From assembly GCA_019671135.1 (NCBI GenBank), contig JAHRHY010000038.1:1-54110 (forward strand): DNA of 54,110 nt, given 5' to 3'. Every line of letters starts with the position of its first letter. Position 1 is the first letter of the stretch. The DNA is from Linnemannia hyalina. Its lineage: Eukaryota; Mortierellomycota; Mortierellomycetes; Mortierellales; Mortierellaceae. Made by a program: the position numbers and the translations under genes. Below the pieces are notes generated by a model. The model saw only the letters and a list, made by a program, of their open reading frames with translations, did no database searches and had not been told where the DNA came from. Shown here in pieces: positions 1 through 15,096 of the stretch.

Positions 1-583
1 TGTACCTGCTAAGATGTTTAATTAAATTGCCTACTATTATAGGTTTCGCAGAAAACCAGCTATCCTAGTCAGTATTGTCTTTCACTATACCTACCATAAT
101 TCTTCGGATATTTTTGCTACAATATTCCGTTCGGACTTTTATAATCCTGATTATGGTAAAATCACCAGGCTTCGGGTCTAACTTTAGATACTAATACCGT
201 TATTTTAACGCTCGGTTTAACTACGTATTTACTCGCATCTAATGTTAACTTGGTGACCCATTATGCAAAAGGTACGTTTTTTTTTCAAACTGCTTATAAA
301 ATAACTATTTTTATTTGTTCCCTCACGGTACTCTATTCTATAGCTCATGTATTATATTTAGTCTTTGAGGAAGGTTCCCCATAGTATTCAAACTGTTTAG
401 ATACCATTTTACTTTTTAGACTTCTCCACTTTCGCTCACACTATTCATGGAATCTCTTTTGATTTCTTTTCCTAAAGTTACTAAGATATTTCAATTCACT
501 TTGTTTATTATTAAATTTCTCTTAGAGTTTATATTATTATAATTAATTATATTAATAATGATTTCTCTTTAATACATAGCTAA
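1..583 (-). rRNA. rnl: Large subunit rRNA, 5' part only (inverted copy)
   Basis: Reverse complement of about 30640-31223, cut by the window edge. One A-run near 280 is a base shorter than in the + copy. Only the 5' domain is present. Confidence 0.85.
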
Positions 584-680
584 AACTCCATAACTATTTC
601 TTTGTATACTTATTTTTATACATTTAAATTATATATATCTAGTTATATTGCTTATTACTAATGCTTCTAAGTTTTTTTTA

Positions 681-752
681 TCGGGTTACTAAGATTCGAA
701 CTTAGGGTATCTTTCTCCCAAAGAAAGCGCTTTACCACTCAGCCATAATCCG
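681..752 (-). tRNA. trnP: tRNA-Pro (UGG), inverted copy
   Basis: Mirror of 30471-30542; same TGG anticodon loop and paired arms. Confidence 0.93.
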
Positions 753-783
753 TAAATACTAGTTTTATAAAATTATATTAATT

Positions 784-855
784 CAAGAGTACTTGGATTT
801 GAACCAAGAAATTGAAGGTTGAAGCTTCCTATTTTGCCTATTAAATTATGCTCTT
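784..855 (-). tRNA. trnW: tRNA-Trp (UCA), inverted copy
   Basis: Mirror of 30368-30439; anticodon TCA reads the TGA Trp codons of this genome. Confidence 0.92.
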
Positions 856-860
856 ATAAA

Positions 861-946
861 CAGAGAATATCCGATTTGAACGGATGCAGTTTATACAACT
901 TAATAAAACTCAAACTTACCGCCTTAAACCACTCAGCCAATTCTCT
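861..946 (-). tRNA. trnS: tRNA-Ser (UGA), inverted copy
   Basis: Mirror of 30277-30362, with a long variable arm. Confidence 0.9.
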
Positions 947-960
947 ATGAGTTTTCATTT

Positions 961-1031
961 TAATTCTTTTAAGATTTGAACTTAAATTTCATTCTTATCA
1001 AAAATGCACTTTACCATTAAGTTAAAGAATC
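961..1031 (-). tRNA. trnI: tRNA-Ile (GAU), inverted copy
   Basis: Mirror of 30192-30262. Confidence 0.92.
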
Positions 1032-1033
1032 CC

Positions 1034-1105
1034 TAAGGAGTAAAGGATTTGAACCTTTAACAAACTGTGTGTAAAACAGACATTCTACCGTTGAATTAAC
1101 TCCTC
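1034..1105 (-). tRNA. trnV: tRNA-Val (UAC), inverted copy
   Basis: Mirror of 30118-30189; overlaps the 3' end of nad6 by 21 bases. Confidence 0.9.
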
Positions 1106-1753
1106 TGCAACTTTTTTGTTATCTATAGTTATCACTATAGCACCTACCATTGCTAGTAGTAAAATAAAACTGGCCATAAATAGTCATATATTATAACTTG
1201 TATATAATATATTACCTATAGCAGAGATGTGACTTGTTTCATTTATATTACCATCCCATGAATTACTTGAAACAAACCTTGATGCATTATTATAATCTAA
1301 ATCTATAAATTGTTTATTATTTAAATTTGAATATATACTATTATTTATTCGGTTAGTATAATTATTTAAAATTGCAATAGAATAAGGTAGTACCTCAAAA
1401 ACTACAAAATTAATTAACAATACAATAAATAAAGCTAAAGGTATACTGTTAGAATTATTACTTTGTAATTCACTACTACGAATATTAATTAACATCAAGA
1501 TAAATAAAAATAATATAGACACTGCACCTATATATACTATCAAGTAAGAAAACCCTATAAAGGTTAAACCACAGAAAATAAGATAAACAGCTATAAATCC
1601 AAACAATGCAATTAAACAGATTAAAGATTGTATTGGATTTTTGGTAGTAATAACAGCTATACCTGCCCCTAAAGCTAATAAACTTAATCCATCTAAAGAT
1701 TTTACATCAAACCCATTACTAATAGATTCTAGTACGGTAAATAATTCGTTCAT
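1085..1753 (-). CDS. nad6: NADH dehydrogenase subunit 6 (inverted copy)
   Basis: Mirror of 29470-30138, same length (222 residues) and reading frame, with an internal TGA read as Trp. The stop lies inside trnV. See the + copy for the protein description. Confidence 0.92.
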
Positions 1754-1837
1754 TCCGTTATTTTTTTTTCAAAGTTAATTATTGTTTTTTTTTTATTTAT
1801 TAAATTTTGTAGTGCAAGACTAAAGCAAGAATACGTT

Positions 1838-1918
1838 CGGAAAAAAGGTGATTTGAACACCTAAGTGTATTAACACAATACATAGCAAGTATCTTACCTT
1901 ACCAATGGAGATTTTTCC
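1838..1918 (-). tRNA. trnS: tRNA-Ser (GCU), inverted copy
   Basis: Mirror of 29306-29386, class II with a variable-arm hairpin. Confidence 0.92.
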
Positions 1919-1924
1919 TATGTA

Positions 1925-1999
1925 AAAGTCTCTAAGATGAATCGAACATCTATCATAGTATTAACAGTACTATGCTCTACCGTTGAGCTATAGAAACTT
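1925..1999 (-). tRNA. trnN: tRNA-Asn (GUU), inverted copy
   Basis: Mirror of 29225-29299. Confidence 0.93.
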
Positions 2000-2603
2000 A
2001 AAGACATAATCTCTTATGCCTTTAACTATCAACTATTAAGTATTTTCCAAAAGTTTCCTTTAGTAATTTAGAGAAAAAAGGTAGTTTTAATAGATTAGTT
2101 AGTTTCTTATCCAAAGATGTCTACGATATTTTTCTACTCCTATTGAGACATGAGATTCTATTTGTATAGGACCATATTCAAATGCTTTTTTAGCTAGAAG
2201 AATTTGCTTATTTAAATCTTGAAGATTTTTCATTCCTTCTTTATATAAAGATATGCATTTTTTAGTATTATCTTCCTCCTTTGATATACTTAAAAATACA
2301 TTATTATATAATTTTTGTTGAATTAATTTTTATTTAATCTTAATAGTTTCTTTGTCAAACTAATTTATGTATACTCTCTATGGAAAATATCCTCAAGTAC
2401 ATAAACAACGCCTGAGTTATACATAGCATGGATACTTTCATCTAGTATGTAATACAGAAATAAGCGGAATAACTATATTTTTAATATTCTTTACAGTAGG
2501 TTGAGTTATGTTTTTGGTTTTATCAATTCCTTTAAATCTATTCTTTTTGTTTTTTGTTAGAATCTATACAATTATATGAATACAGGGGAGGCTAACTAGA
2601 TAG
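2000..2603 (-). other. cox3-nad6 spacer, inverted copy, with ORF remnants
   Basis: Mirror of 28621-29224. On the - strand it holds the hydrophilic ORF remnant (2099-2329). On the + strand it holds the cox2-like fragment (2481-2514). No intact recognisable gene. Confidence 0.6.
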
Positions 2604-3413
2604 TTAAGAACCTCAGTAATACATAGATATGTATAAAAATAGTCATACGACATCCACGAAATGTCAGTATAAAATTCCGGCTTCGTAACCTAAATGGTGA
2701 TGATCTGTTAAATGATATGCATATATTCTTCATAAAGCAACACCTAAAAAGATTGTACCTATTATAACATGGAATCCGTGAAAACCTGTACCAAAGAAGA
2801 AACATGCTCCAAATACACCATCACTAATTGTGAAAGAAGATACATTATATTCTATTCCTTGGAATACTGTAAATATCATTGCAAGTACTACTGTAAAAAT
2901 AGATCCATATAAAGCACCTTTTCTTTCACCTTTAATTAAAGAATGGTGAGCATAAGTTATAGTAGCTCCACTTGATAATAGTATTACAGTATTTAATAAA
3001 GGTAATTCAAAAGGATTAACAGGTTCTATACCCATTGGTGGTCATTGACTACCTAATTCTACTGTAGGTGTTAAAGCACTGTGGAAAAAGGCTCAGAAGA
3101 TAGCTAAAAAGAACATAACTTCAGATATTATAAATAATATCACACCCATGTTTAATCCTTTTTGTACAGCTAAAGTATGATTACCAAGGTATGTACCTTC
3201 AGCTATTATATCCTTAAATCATAATGACATAGATGAAATAACTAAAAATAAGCTGATATAAAAAAATATATAGCTATTTGAGAATAAATGCATAGCAAAA
3301 ACTGCATTTATTGTTAACCCTAGTAAAGATATACTAGTATATAAGGGTCAGGGACTAGGTGACACCAGGTGAAATGGATGGTCTTGAAAATGACTTCTAT
3401 CTAGATATGTCAT
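2604..3413 (-). CDS. cox3: Cytochrome c oxidase subunit 3 (inverted copy)
   Basis: Mirror of 27811-28620, intact 269-residue frame. The shared leader (27767-27799 in the + copy) lies at 3425-3457. Confidence 0.95.
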
Positions 3414-3525
3414 ATATGAGTATTTATTTATTATTTTTGTCTAAAATCATTTTTACAATCATAAATTGTATTTCTAAAAGGTAAAACCCCCTAGAGTAAG
3501 GACTTGTAAACAAATCCTTAGTGTT

Positions 3526-3599
3526 CGAACTAGACCAGATTCGAACCGATATCTCTTTCCGTGACAAGGAAATTCTCTACCAAATTGAGTTACTAGTTC
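3526..3599 (-). tRNA. trnD: tRNA-Asp (GUC), inverted copy
   Basis: Mirror of 27625-27698. Confidence 0.93.
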
Positions 3600-3683
3600 T
3601 AGGAGACAAGAGATTCGAACTCTTAAAAGCTTTAGCTATTGAGTTTACAGCTCAACCCTTCTTACCTATAAAGGAACCCTCCT
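3600..3683 (-). tRNA. trnY: tRNA-Tyr (GUA), inverted copy
   Basis: Mirror of 27541-27624. Confidence 0.93.
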
Positions 3684-3720
3684 TCACAATAATCCTTCTA
3701 GGTTTATATTAGTTAAATTT

Positions 3721-5183
3721 TATGATTCCCGTGCAACTTCCACTACACGAACCGTATTTCGACTTTACACTAATTAGAACCACGCATACGAAGATTTTTA
3801 CTAAAAGAAAACAAACTACTTATAGTTTTTACAATATAGTAAAAAAGCAAACTTATTGCGCACGTTCCTTTCAGCATGTGACGAGTGGTTAGTACCAATC
3901 CAAAGGTATATTCACCGTGTCATGGTGATTCACGATTACTAGTAATTACTTATTCATATAGTCGAATTCCAGACTACAATCCTTTTTATATCCTATTTTT
4001 TGAGATTAGCTAGAATTCACATTTTTGCTTCTCTTTGTTTAGGTATATGTGGCACGTCTATAGCCCACAATATCAAGGCCATGATGACTTGTCTTAGTCC
4101 CTCCTATTTTCGCCAAGTATTTTGGAAAAATAAACTTTATCGTAAAAAAAAAATAAAGTATGGGATTTCGTTAATTTTATGGAAACCATAGTTTCACAAC
4201 ATTAACTGAAAACAGCCGTGCAACTCCTGTAATATATTTATTATTCAAATTGTGGTAAGGTTTTTCGTGGATCATCGAATTAAACAACATACTTCACTAC
4301 TGGGGTTAGAAACGGTCTAGTGATTTCAGTTCCTGCGTTGCCACATTACTCTTGAGGTGAAATGCTTACACTTTCATTTATAGTTTGAATAAATTTATTC
4401 AACCCATGGCATTCATAATTTACTGCAAAGACTACTTGGGTATCTAATCCTTTTTGTTATCTATGCCTTCGTCCCTCAACGTCAGTTTTTACATAAAGGG
4501 CTGCCTGCGCCTTTACCGAGTCCCTTTGGTATCACGAAATTTTATCTTTCCTCCTCAAGTACTGCCCCCTTACATAGAAAACTCTAGTCTTATATTAACA
4601 TTTTTACAAGATATATCGACCGTTTAGGTACCCTTTAAACCTAATTAAGATGAATAACACTAGTCTCTTACGTATTACCGCGACTGCTGGCACGCAATTA
4701 GTCAAGACGGTATATATATACTGTCATTATCAGTATATAAACAAAGCTTCATTCAAAATTAATAGAACTTTTATATTCTCGTGTTAAAAAACACATATAA
4801 AAGCTTATCACTTCTCCAAGTTGCCAGTTCAGCCGTTAGGCCATTGACCAATATTCCTCACTGCTGTACTAATATGCATTGGGATTTTTTCAGACCCAAT
4901 GTGGTCGATCAACCTTTCAGTTTCGACTACGAGAGTTGTAGGCTAGTTAAGCCATCACCTTAACTACTACCTGTCTCGGAAATATTCATTGTCCTCTTAA
5001 AGCGGAGATAATTATCTCCTTTTTAATAAAGAATTTAGCTTTACTTTAAGGTCGGCGGAGAATATATTTATACTCACCTGTACACCACTTTTTAACTTAG
5101 AAAAATTAAAACGTTCGATTAGCATGTGTCAAGCACTTGGACAGCATTCAATCAGAGCCATCACCAAACTCAATTTATAAAAT
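3721..5183 (-). rRNA. rns: Small subunit rRNA (inverted copy)
   Basis: Mirror of about 26040-27502, with the same conserved 530-loop and 3' decoding-region stretches. Ends are approximate. Confidence 0.92.
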
Positions 5184-5483
5184 ATTTATTCATAACCGAA
5201 AGGTTACTAATATAATAAATATTACTATTTCATCTACGCAAGTAATAATAGAGGTTAATAAACTATTTATTGTTATATTCACTTTATAATAAATGTTCAA
5301 AGTAAAAATAGTCTGTACGCTTATTTTATGTATTTACTATAATTAATTATATTATTTAATTTCTCTTTTTATTTTTTCTTTATTTTTAATGTTTTATATA
5401 AATGTACTTTATAGTTGTTATAATTTTCCATAACCCCTATTATACATTTCTTTTTCTTAAATTAAGTATTTGATTATTTAAAA

Positions 5484-6275
5484 TTAATGTAAATCTAACC
5501 CGTCTTTTATATAAGAAGATGATAATACAACAAAAACTTGTGCTTGGATAAAAGCTATAGCTAATTCTAAACCAGAAAAAGCTATAATAAATAATAAAGG
5601 TATTAATCCTAATATGAAGAATATAATTCCTGAATTCATAATATTATAAACAAATCCACTTAATATACTTAATAACATATGACCAGCTGTAATGTTAGCT
5701 GCTAATCTTAGTCCTAAAGAAACATTTCTAGCTAAGTATGATATTAGTTCTATAGTTACTAATAATGGTAATAAAGCTAAAGGACAACCTGCTGGAACAA
5801 ATAAAGAAAAAAATTTTAAACCATGTCTTTGGAATCCTAAAATAGTAGCACCTAAAACTATAGTGAAACTTAAAGCAAATGTAAGAGCAAAATGACCTGT
5901 AGAAGCAAAACTATATGGAATCATACCAATTAAATTATTTATTAAAATGAATATGAATAAAGTATATATAAAAGGAAAATAAATTTGTCCATTTCTAGGG
6001 TTAATTTGATTTGTTACAATATTATGTATTGTAACATATAAAGATTCTTGAGCTATTGATCAGTTGTTACTTACTAATTTGTTATAATTAGTAGCTGTTA
6101 TAGACATTATTAATATGATTAAAGATCCTACTGTTAAATAAAATCCTATGTTTGTTAAAGATAAATGTAAACTACCACCTAAAATTTCTAAACTTAAAAT
6201 GTTTCTTATTTCAAATTGATCTAAAGGACTAGTAATTTCATTAAATAAAAATAAATTATTTGAAGATAATTGCAT
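5484..6275 (-). CDS. atp6: ATP synthase subunit a (inverted copy)
   Basis: Mirror of 24948-25739, intact 263 residues with an internal TGA as Trp. Its upstream sequence agrees with the third copy (53603) and differs from the middle copy by two bases. The 300-base spacer to rns (5184-5483) shows no gene. Confidence 0.95.
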
Positions 6276-6387
6276 TAACTTAAATAAAAGTTAATTGTTA
6301 TATATAATCTTGATAAGCTAATTGTGGACATTTAAGTCAAGGTGGAGCTGTAGCAAGCTGAGTTATTTATAATATATAAACTATTAA

Positions 6388-6534
6388 TTATATTTTGTCT
6401 ATAAACATACGAGATACGAATAAACGTACTATTCTAGGTAAAATATATTTAGATAATATATATAATATAAATACTATTAATGAAAAAGCAAAAACAATTT
6501 CATTCATATAATAAAATGGTACTAATTGTGGCAT
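6388..6534 (-). CDS. atp8: ATP synthase subunit 8 (inverted copy)
   Basis: Mirror of 24691-24837, 48 residues, starting MPQLVPFYYMNEI. Confidence 0.93.
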   Translation of the reverse strand: MPQLVPFYYMNEIVFAFSLIVFILYILSKYILPRIVRLFVSRMFIDKI

Positions 6535-6639
6535 ATTTATTTTATATTAAAAAGTTGATTAATACGTTTAACCGTAACAGGTAAAAAAAAAATTATATAT
6601 CTAGGTTATAATTAATATATAAGCAGAAAAATATATTAA

Positions 6640-7749
6640 TTAAAATAAACTAATATTTATAAAGAATATTCCAAAGGCGTATAATATACAAGGAATTAAG
6701 AATATAAACGCAAATAATATAGGTATTAATACAGTTCAACAGAAAGACATTAATTGGTCAAAACGAATTCTTGGAAATGAAGCTCTAACTCAAATAAATA
6801 TAAATACCATTATTCCACTTTTAACCCCTAAGCTTATACCTGAAAATAATCCATCCATAGTAGGGTGAATTAATGAATTTCTGATATTTAAATAATCTAA
6901 AGATAATATCCAGTCAATGTCAAATATATAAGCATAAATATAATTTACTTTATCAAATAAAAATATAAGATCAAAATCTACTAAATACCCACCTAAAAAC
7001 AGAATACTTGTAAAGATACACATTATTACAATACTAGAGTATTCAGCTAAGAAAAAGAAAACAAAAATAACAGCTGCGTGTTCAGTCATAAATCCACTAA
7101 CTAACTCCGATTCAGCTTCAGCTAAATCAAATGGAGCTCTGTTAGTTTCTGCTACAGAACCTATAAAAAATATTATTAATATACATAATAAAGGAAAGGC
7201 TAATCATGTTATTTTTTGAAATTGAACATTTATATTTAAATTTAAACTATTAGTTATCATTATTACAATTAGTAAAACAGAACTTAATACTAATTCATAA
7301 CTTATAAGTTGAGCTGTACTTCTTAAAGAACCTAAGAAAGCATATTTACTATTAGCACTTCATCCTGCAAGTAGTATACCGTAAGTAGCTAAACCAGATA
7401 CAGCTAACATAAAGAATATACCTAATTCCATATCACTTATAGATAATCCGGGCCCGTAAGGAATAACCGCGAAACCTAATAAAGCAAACATTAATGTTAT
7501 TATAGGACCTAAGAAAAATAAGATTACATTAGCTTGAGTTGGGGCTACATATTCTTTTAATATTAATTTAAGAGCATCCGCAAAAGCTTGTAATAAACCA
7601 TAATATCCTACTGCATTAGGACCTAATCTTCTTTGCATACTTGCCATTGTTTTTCTTTCCGCTACAGTTACATAGGCAACACCTAATAAAGCAGGTAATA
7701 TTAAAATTATATTTTCTAAAATAGAAATTAAAGTTATATTAAATCTCAT
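6640..7749 (-). CDS. nad1: NADH dehydrogenase subunit 1 (inverted copy)
   Basis: Mirror of 23476-24585, intact 369 residues. Confidence 0.95.
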
Positions 7750-7966
7750 TTTTTTTTTGTAATTTTTATTAAGATTCTAAATCATTTAAATTAATAGTAT
7801 TTATCCTTGCTTATTTATGCAATTAATTCAATATTTTACTTAATAACATATATTTATTAATTTATATGTGAGTTTACTAAACTAAATTTAAATCATAAAG
7901 AAGAAATAATAACCGAAAATTATTTTTTATTTAATTAAAGATTATTAATTATTTTTTATTTACTTA

Positions 7967-8037
7967 AACCTCATTCCAGAATCGAACTAGAATACAAATA
8001 TTAGAAGTATTTTGCTTTACCATTAAGCCAATGAGAT
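7967..8037 (-). tRNA. trnR: tRNA-Arg (UCU), inverted copy
   Basis: Mirror of 23188-23258. Confidence 0.93.
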
Positions 8038-8145
8038 TTTTACCCATTTTTGTCCAACATATAAAATAAGAATTCTTAAATTACTGTAAATAAAAATGAG
8101 TAATATTTTTTATTTAATTTTAATTATATAAATAGACATATTGTC

Positions 8146-9735
<1,590 letters not shown>

Positions 9736-9878
9736 TTCAGACTTTAATAGGTTATTTTCTTTAATTTGACTAACCAAAAAAAGAAAAATAACTATCAATA
9801 AAAATCAGTATAATTTATAATCGTAATATATTTTTGTACTATTACAAAAAATTGAGTTAATTATGGTTAGGGATATAA

Positions 9879-10584
9879 TTAGTCATCTTCACCACCAATC
9901 TCAGGTCCAGATTCCTCCATTATACCCACAGCTAAATCCATAGGACTTTCTAAGTCTGCTGTTAAATTTTCCATAACTTCTTTTTTTTTGCGATCTAGAT
10001 TTATGTATTTCGTCGTTTAAAAGTGATTTTCTCTTATCGATATAATCTTGTAAAGTTGGATCCTTCTTATCAATTAAATTGAAAATAGGATCTATAGCTT
10101 GAGAATTTTCGGTCATTATTTCTTTTAACTTAAGATTTGTCTTAAGATCACCATTAAGAAGTTCCTCTAACTCCATTCAGTTCTGATCACGTTTTTTTTC
10201 TAGGGCTTCTAATTTTTCGTTATATTTTTCGATAGCTTCCCTGTGTCTTTTTTGTGAAAATTCAGGTCTACCAGCAGTACCTTGAGCACTATCTAGAAAA
10301 TTCTCTATTTTTTCCTGAGTTTTCCATATACCGAGAACTTGGTCCCTAAGATTATTTAATTTAGGGAATCCAAAATCGTCATTTATTCACTTTTCCTTAA
10401 AAAATTTTTCATCTTTGCGGAAAGAAGCTAAGAATTTTTGGTGATCTGAAAAGTTGAAGTTACTTAATTTATCGAGTCTGTCTCCGGATATTCCAGGAGG
10501 CCTATTAGAACTCGAATAAAGTCTTATACCTATTGTATAACAAAGGTAATTGTTGTTAGTTATTTTAATAACTAAGTATCTCAT
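9879..10584 (-). CDS. orf235, unknown protein upstream of cox1 (inverted copy)
   Basis: Mirror of 20638-21343, with the same nine-base A run (as T at about 9980-9988) where the frame shifts. Described at the + copy. Confidence 0.6.
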
Positions 10585-11237
10585 GTTGTAATTTAAAAAT
10601 TTTATAGTAGCGAAGCCTTTTTAATTAGGTACCTCTCATTAATACCAATCCTGGGTTTTAAGAAAATATTATACGAAGGATGCTAACCATTTTCTAATAT
10701 CCAAGATCCTCACGGGACCTTCTTCCCTAAAACAGATTGTTTTGTACTAAAGTAATTAATAAGAGCCAAGTTTAGTTACTGCAGGACTGGTAGGTGCCTT
10801 ATAAGTAAATATGGGTCTCATATTCTTAGTTTAATCCTAGAAATCGCTAAAAATTTTTCTTACCAAAATTCAAATATTTATATCAAATTTATCTAAGGTA
10901 TTTTATTATAAATTAATATATATATATTGTTTGCTTGTTATTTGTTCTAATTTTATTCAAATCTAGAATATTTTAGTTATAAATTTTTGTATGTTCTTAT
11001 AAAAAAAAAAACAAATATGTCTATGTCTATATTTTTTTCTAATATAGGTGTTGTTTTTATTTAATCTTTTTTTAGAACTTCTACTTCTTCACCTTATAAA
11101 TAAGGAAACTTAATTAAGACAAAGAATAATAAAGTAAATTTGTTTTATTTTATCTTAAAAGAAGTAATTAAATACAATGTAATAAAATTTAGTCCTTACC
11201 TTAATTAATAAATAAAGTTTTAATTCTATAATTAATA
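10585..11237 (-). other. trnC-orf235 spacer (inverted copy)
   Basis: Mirror of 19982-20637. No gene seen. Two small indels in A/T runs (near 11001 and 11211) set it apart from the + copies. Confidence 0.5.
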
Positions 11238-11309
11238 GAGCTATGGAGGAATCGAACCCCTATACTTAAGATTTGCAATCAAAGTGTATAACCATATACA
11301 AACATAACC
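11238..11309 (-). tRNA. trnC: tRNA-Cys (GCA), inverted copy
   Basis: Mirror of 19910-19981. Confidence 0.88.
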
Positions 11310-11540
11310 CTTAACCTTATTTACCATAAAAATTTGATTTGTTACAAATACTTCTATGAAAAACAAAGTTAATTATTAGTATAATTACCTATATTATGTA
11401 TAAATTAGCATTATATGAAATAGACAATTTATTGAAGAATAATGAATTTAACTCAATGGTAAGTTCTATTATCTCGTTATAAATTACATAAAATAAAGAA
11501 ACAAAAAAATTTTATTTCTTAGACTACTTTATTTTCAATT

Positions 11541-12701
11541 TTACTTATTTACACGTGCTATATCTACCAATGTATTTTCAATGATACTAGCTAAAGGTAT
11601 AAATACTAAGAAAGTTAGGAAATATATAACAGTAGCTATTTGTCCTAATTCTATATAAGGTGTTTCTACATGTTTGGCACCTAATACCATTAATATTAAG
11701 AAATCAGTTACAAAGAAAAAGAATACAAATTTAGTTATTAATCTAAACTGTAAACCTTTAGTGTTTCCTAAATCTGTTATAGGTAATATTGTAAGAATTA
11801 TTAATGCACTAAACATAGCGATAACACCTAAAAGTTTATTAGGTATAGATCTTAAAATAGCATAGAAAGGTAAAAGATATCATTCTGGTACTATAGCAGG
11901 TGGTGTTTGCATAGGATTACCCATTATATAGTTATCACTATCACCTAAGACATTTGGCATAAAGAATACAAATATACTTAAACCTAAAATAAAAATAAAT
12001 ATAGTAATTAAATCTTTAAATAAGTAATAAGGTGCAAAAGGAATTCTATCATAATAACCTGGTACTCCCAAAGGATTACTAGATCCTACTGTTTCTCCTA
12101 ATGTAATTAAATGCATTAAAACTAATGCAGCTAGTACGAAAGGTAAAACAAAATGTAAAGCAAAGAATCTATTTAATGTTGCATTATTTACTGAGAAACC
12201 TCCTCATATAAATTCAACTATATCTTGTCCTATTCATGGTATGGCACTAATTAAATTAGTAATAACAGTAGCTCCTCATAAAGACATTTGTCCATAAGGT
12301 AAAACATAACCTAGGAAACCTATACCCATCATTAGTATTAAAATGATAGTACCTATAACTCATGTTAATGTTCTTGGGGCTCTATATGATCCATAATATA
12401 AACCTCTTCCTATATGTAAGTATACTAAGAAGAAAAAAGCAGATGCTGTATTACTATGTAAGTAACGTATTAATCATCCATTGTTTACATCACGCATGAT
12501 ATGTTCTATAGAGTTAAAAGCTTCTAATACATTAGGGTTATAGTGCATGGCTAAAGTCACACCTGTAACTATTTGAATACCTAAACATATAGCTAATAAA
12601 GAACCAAAATTTCATAAATAACTTATGTTACTAGGTTGAGAGTGATCTATTAAATATGAATTTAATAATTTCAATAAAGGATGACTTTTTAATAATCTCA
12701 T
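11541..12701 (-). CDS. cob: Cytochrome b (inverted copy)
   Basis: Mirror of 18518-19678, intact 386 residues with TGA as Trp. Confidence 0.95.
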
Positions 12702-12808
12702 TTAATTTAGTTTTATTCTTTTTTATTTTCATATTTATGTTCTATATCAATATATTTTGACATAATTATTTTTTATTTATTTTACTGCTACATTTAGCAT
12801 ATTTATTT

Positions 12809-13009
12809 TTAATTTTTTAATGACAGATGTGTAGTTAAATAAATTTTATCTAGGAGGAATACCTCTACTATAATCTCATTTTCCATTTCTGTCAGTTCTG
12901 CATTGGGTCGTTTGGCTTTTCAACCTTTCTTAGCCATAAGTACAGTAACCATAACTATTAATAAAAAAATTGTAGGTATAATAAAAAAACTAGATTCAGG
13001 TAAAACCAT
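12809..13009 (-). CDS. orf66, small membrane protein candidate (inverted copy)
   Basis: Mirror of 18210-18410, same frame. See the + copy. Confidence 0.4.
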
Positions 13010-13094
13010 ATTTTCTAATGCAGGTAAAGCAAATACGATAAATGCATTATCAGAAGACTGTAGAAAAGTACTTTCATTCAGTTTATTATGTTTA

Positions 13095-15096
13095 TTATTT
13101 AACTTTTCACGATTTATCTTGTTTTAATAACGTACCACTATTAATTAATATTATTATAAAAGTCAAGAGGTTTATATTTAAACTATCTACATTTAAATCA
13201 ACAAAACTAAATAAAGACAATATAGTACAAACAGAAACTAATATATATACAGCATAATCAGTTACTACTCCTTTACTTATAAGAGATATATTTTTACTAA
13301 TTTTATTTAATATACTTCATATACCATACGGACATTCATTCGACACTTCCTTTATCTAAAATTTTTGTAGTTTTTCCTCCTATATTTAATACGGTATTTA
13401 CAATATAATTATTATAAAAGAATTCTATAAGGAAACGTTGATTGAAAAAACCAAAAATATAATAACCTAATTTAGAAAGTTTAAAATTAGTTATTACATT
13501 ACCCATAAATTCAGGGTATATTATAGCTAATATAGAAAATAAAACAGTTAATATAAACGGAATTAATTTAAATAAAGTAGGAACACCAAACTCAGTATTT
13601 ATTAATATTTCATGCATAGGATGAATAAATATACTATTATCTACAAAGAATCCTGAACCTAAACCTATATAGATATCTTTAGTTAAATATCCAAAATATA
13701 TAGAAAATATAGCTAAAACAACTAAAGGTAGACTTAAGAATATATCACCTTCATGTGCGTTTTTATAATAATTTACAGATCCATTAGGATTAGTTAAGAA
13801 AGTTAAATAAATAACCTTTACTGAATATAATGTAGTAAATATAGCACCAATAACTGCTATAAAATATACATTGATACTGCTAAAGAAATATTGACCATAA
13901 GCAGACTCTAAAATAAAATCTTTACTATAAAAACCTGTCATGAAAGGGAATGCTACTAAACTAAGACTTGCTATTAATATAACTGTATATGTTAAAGGTA
14001 AAAATGAGATTAATCCCCCATATTTTCTTAAATCCTGATTATCACCAACTGCGTGTATAACTGCACCTGCTCCTAAAAATAACAATCCTTTATAAAAGGC
14101 ATGATTCATTAAATGAAATATAGCTATATTATATGAAGATAAACCTATTGCAATAACCATCATACCTAACTGACTCATAGTTGAATAAGCTATAATTTTT
14201 TTGATATCTTGTTGGAACAATCCTATTAAAGAACTGAATACAGTAGTAACAGCACCTAGTCATAAACAAATTAATAATACAGTAGAACTGTACTCAATTA
14301 AAGGAGATGAACGTATTAATAAATAAACACCAGCTGTAACCATAGTAGCAGCGTGTATTAAGGCAGATACAGGAGTAGGACCTTCCATAGCCATAGGTAA
14401 TCAAATATGTAAACCTACTTGAGAACTTTTAGCCATAGCACCTATTAATAAACATATACCTATTAATGTAATAATATTTTCATTGATATAAGGTGCTAAT
14501 GAAAACACAACATTATAGTCTAAGTTACCTAAAGCTCATAAAAGCATAAACATACCTATTATAAGTAAAGCATCACCAACTCTATTTGTTAAAAATGCAG
14601 CTAAAGAACTTTGATTAGCCGCAATTCTAGTAAATCAGAAACTAACTAGTAAATATGAACATACACCCACACCTTCTCATCCTACAAACATTACTAAATA
14701 ATTATCTCCTGTAACTAAGATTACCATCATAAAAGTAAATAAACTTAAATAACTAAAGAATCTTTGATTGTGTGGATCATGACTCATATAACCTATAGAG
14801 TAGAAGTGTACTAAACTACTAATTATTAAAACTGGTATCAACATTGATACAGTTAAACTGTCAAATTTAAAATTTCACATCATGTTAAACAACTCACTGT
14901 CTAATCATGGAAATAAACTTACAGATACAGGATTGTTGTTAAATCCTACTTCTAAGTAGCTAATAATAGCTAATATTGTTGTAATAATTATACTAGTACA
15001 ACTTAAAAAACGACCACCTGTCACTCCGATTTTTCTACCAAAAAAACCAGTAACTATTGATCCTAATAAAGGTAAAATTATTATACTTAAATACAT
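13095..15096 (-). CDS. nad5: NADH dehydrogenase subunit 5 (inverted copy, frameshifted near the 3' end)
   Basis: Mirror of 16123-18124. Compared with the third copy (44773-46776), two bases are missing after 13333, just past the codons for GSVEW, so about the last 80 residues fall out of frame. The 2-base loss in the middle copy is at a different place. The intact frame is described at 44773-46776. Confidence 0.93.

Noticed and set aside
3521..4963. Short + strand ORFs across rns, trnY and trnD in the inverted arm (and their mirrors)
   Set aside because: They lie opposite rRNA and tRNA genes and have no protein-like character.
12903..13127. ORF on + strand overlapping the nad5-cob spacer, mirrored at 18092-18316 and 46744-46968 on the - strand
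   Set aside because: It is the complement of orf66; the opposite frame gives a better membrane protein on the coding strand and all other genes of the unit are on that strand.
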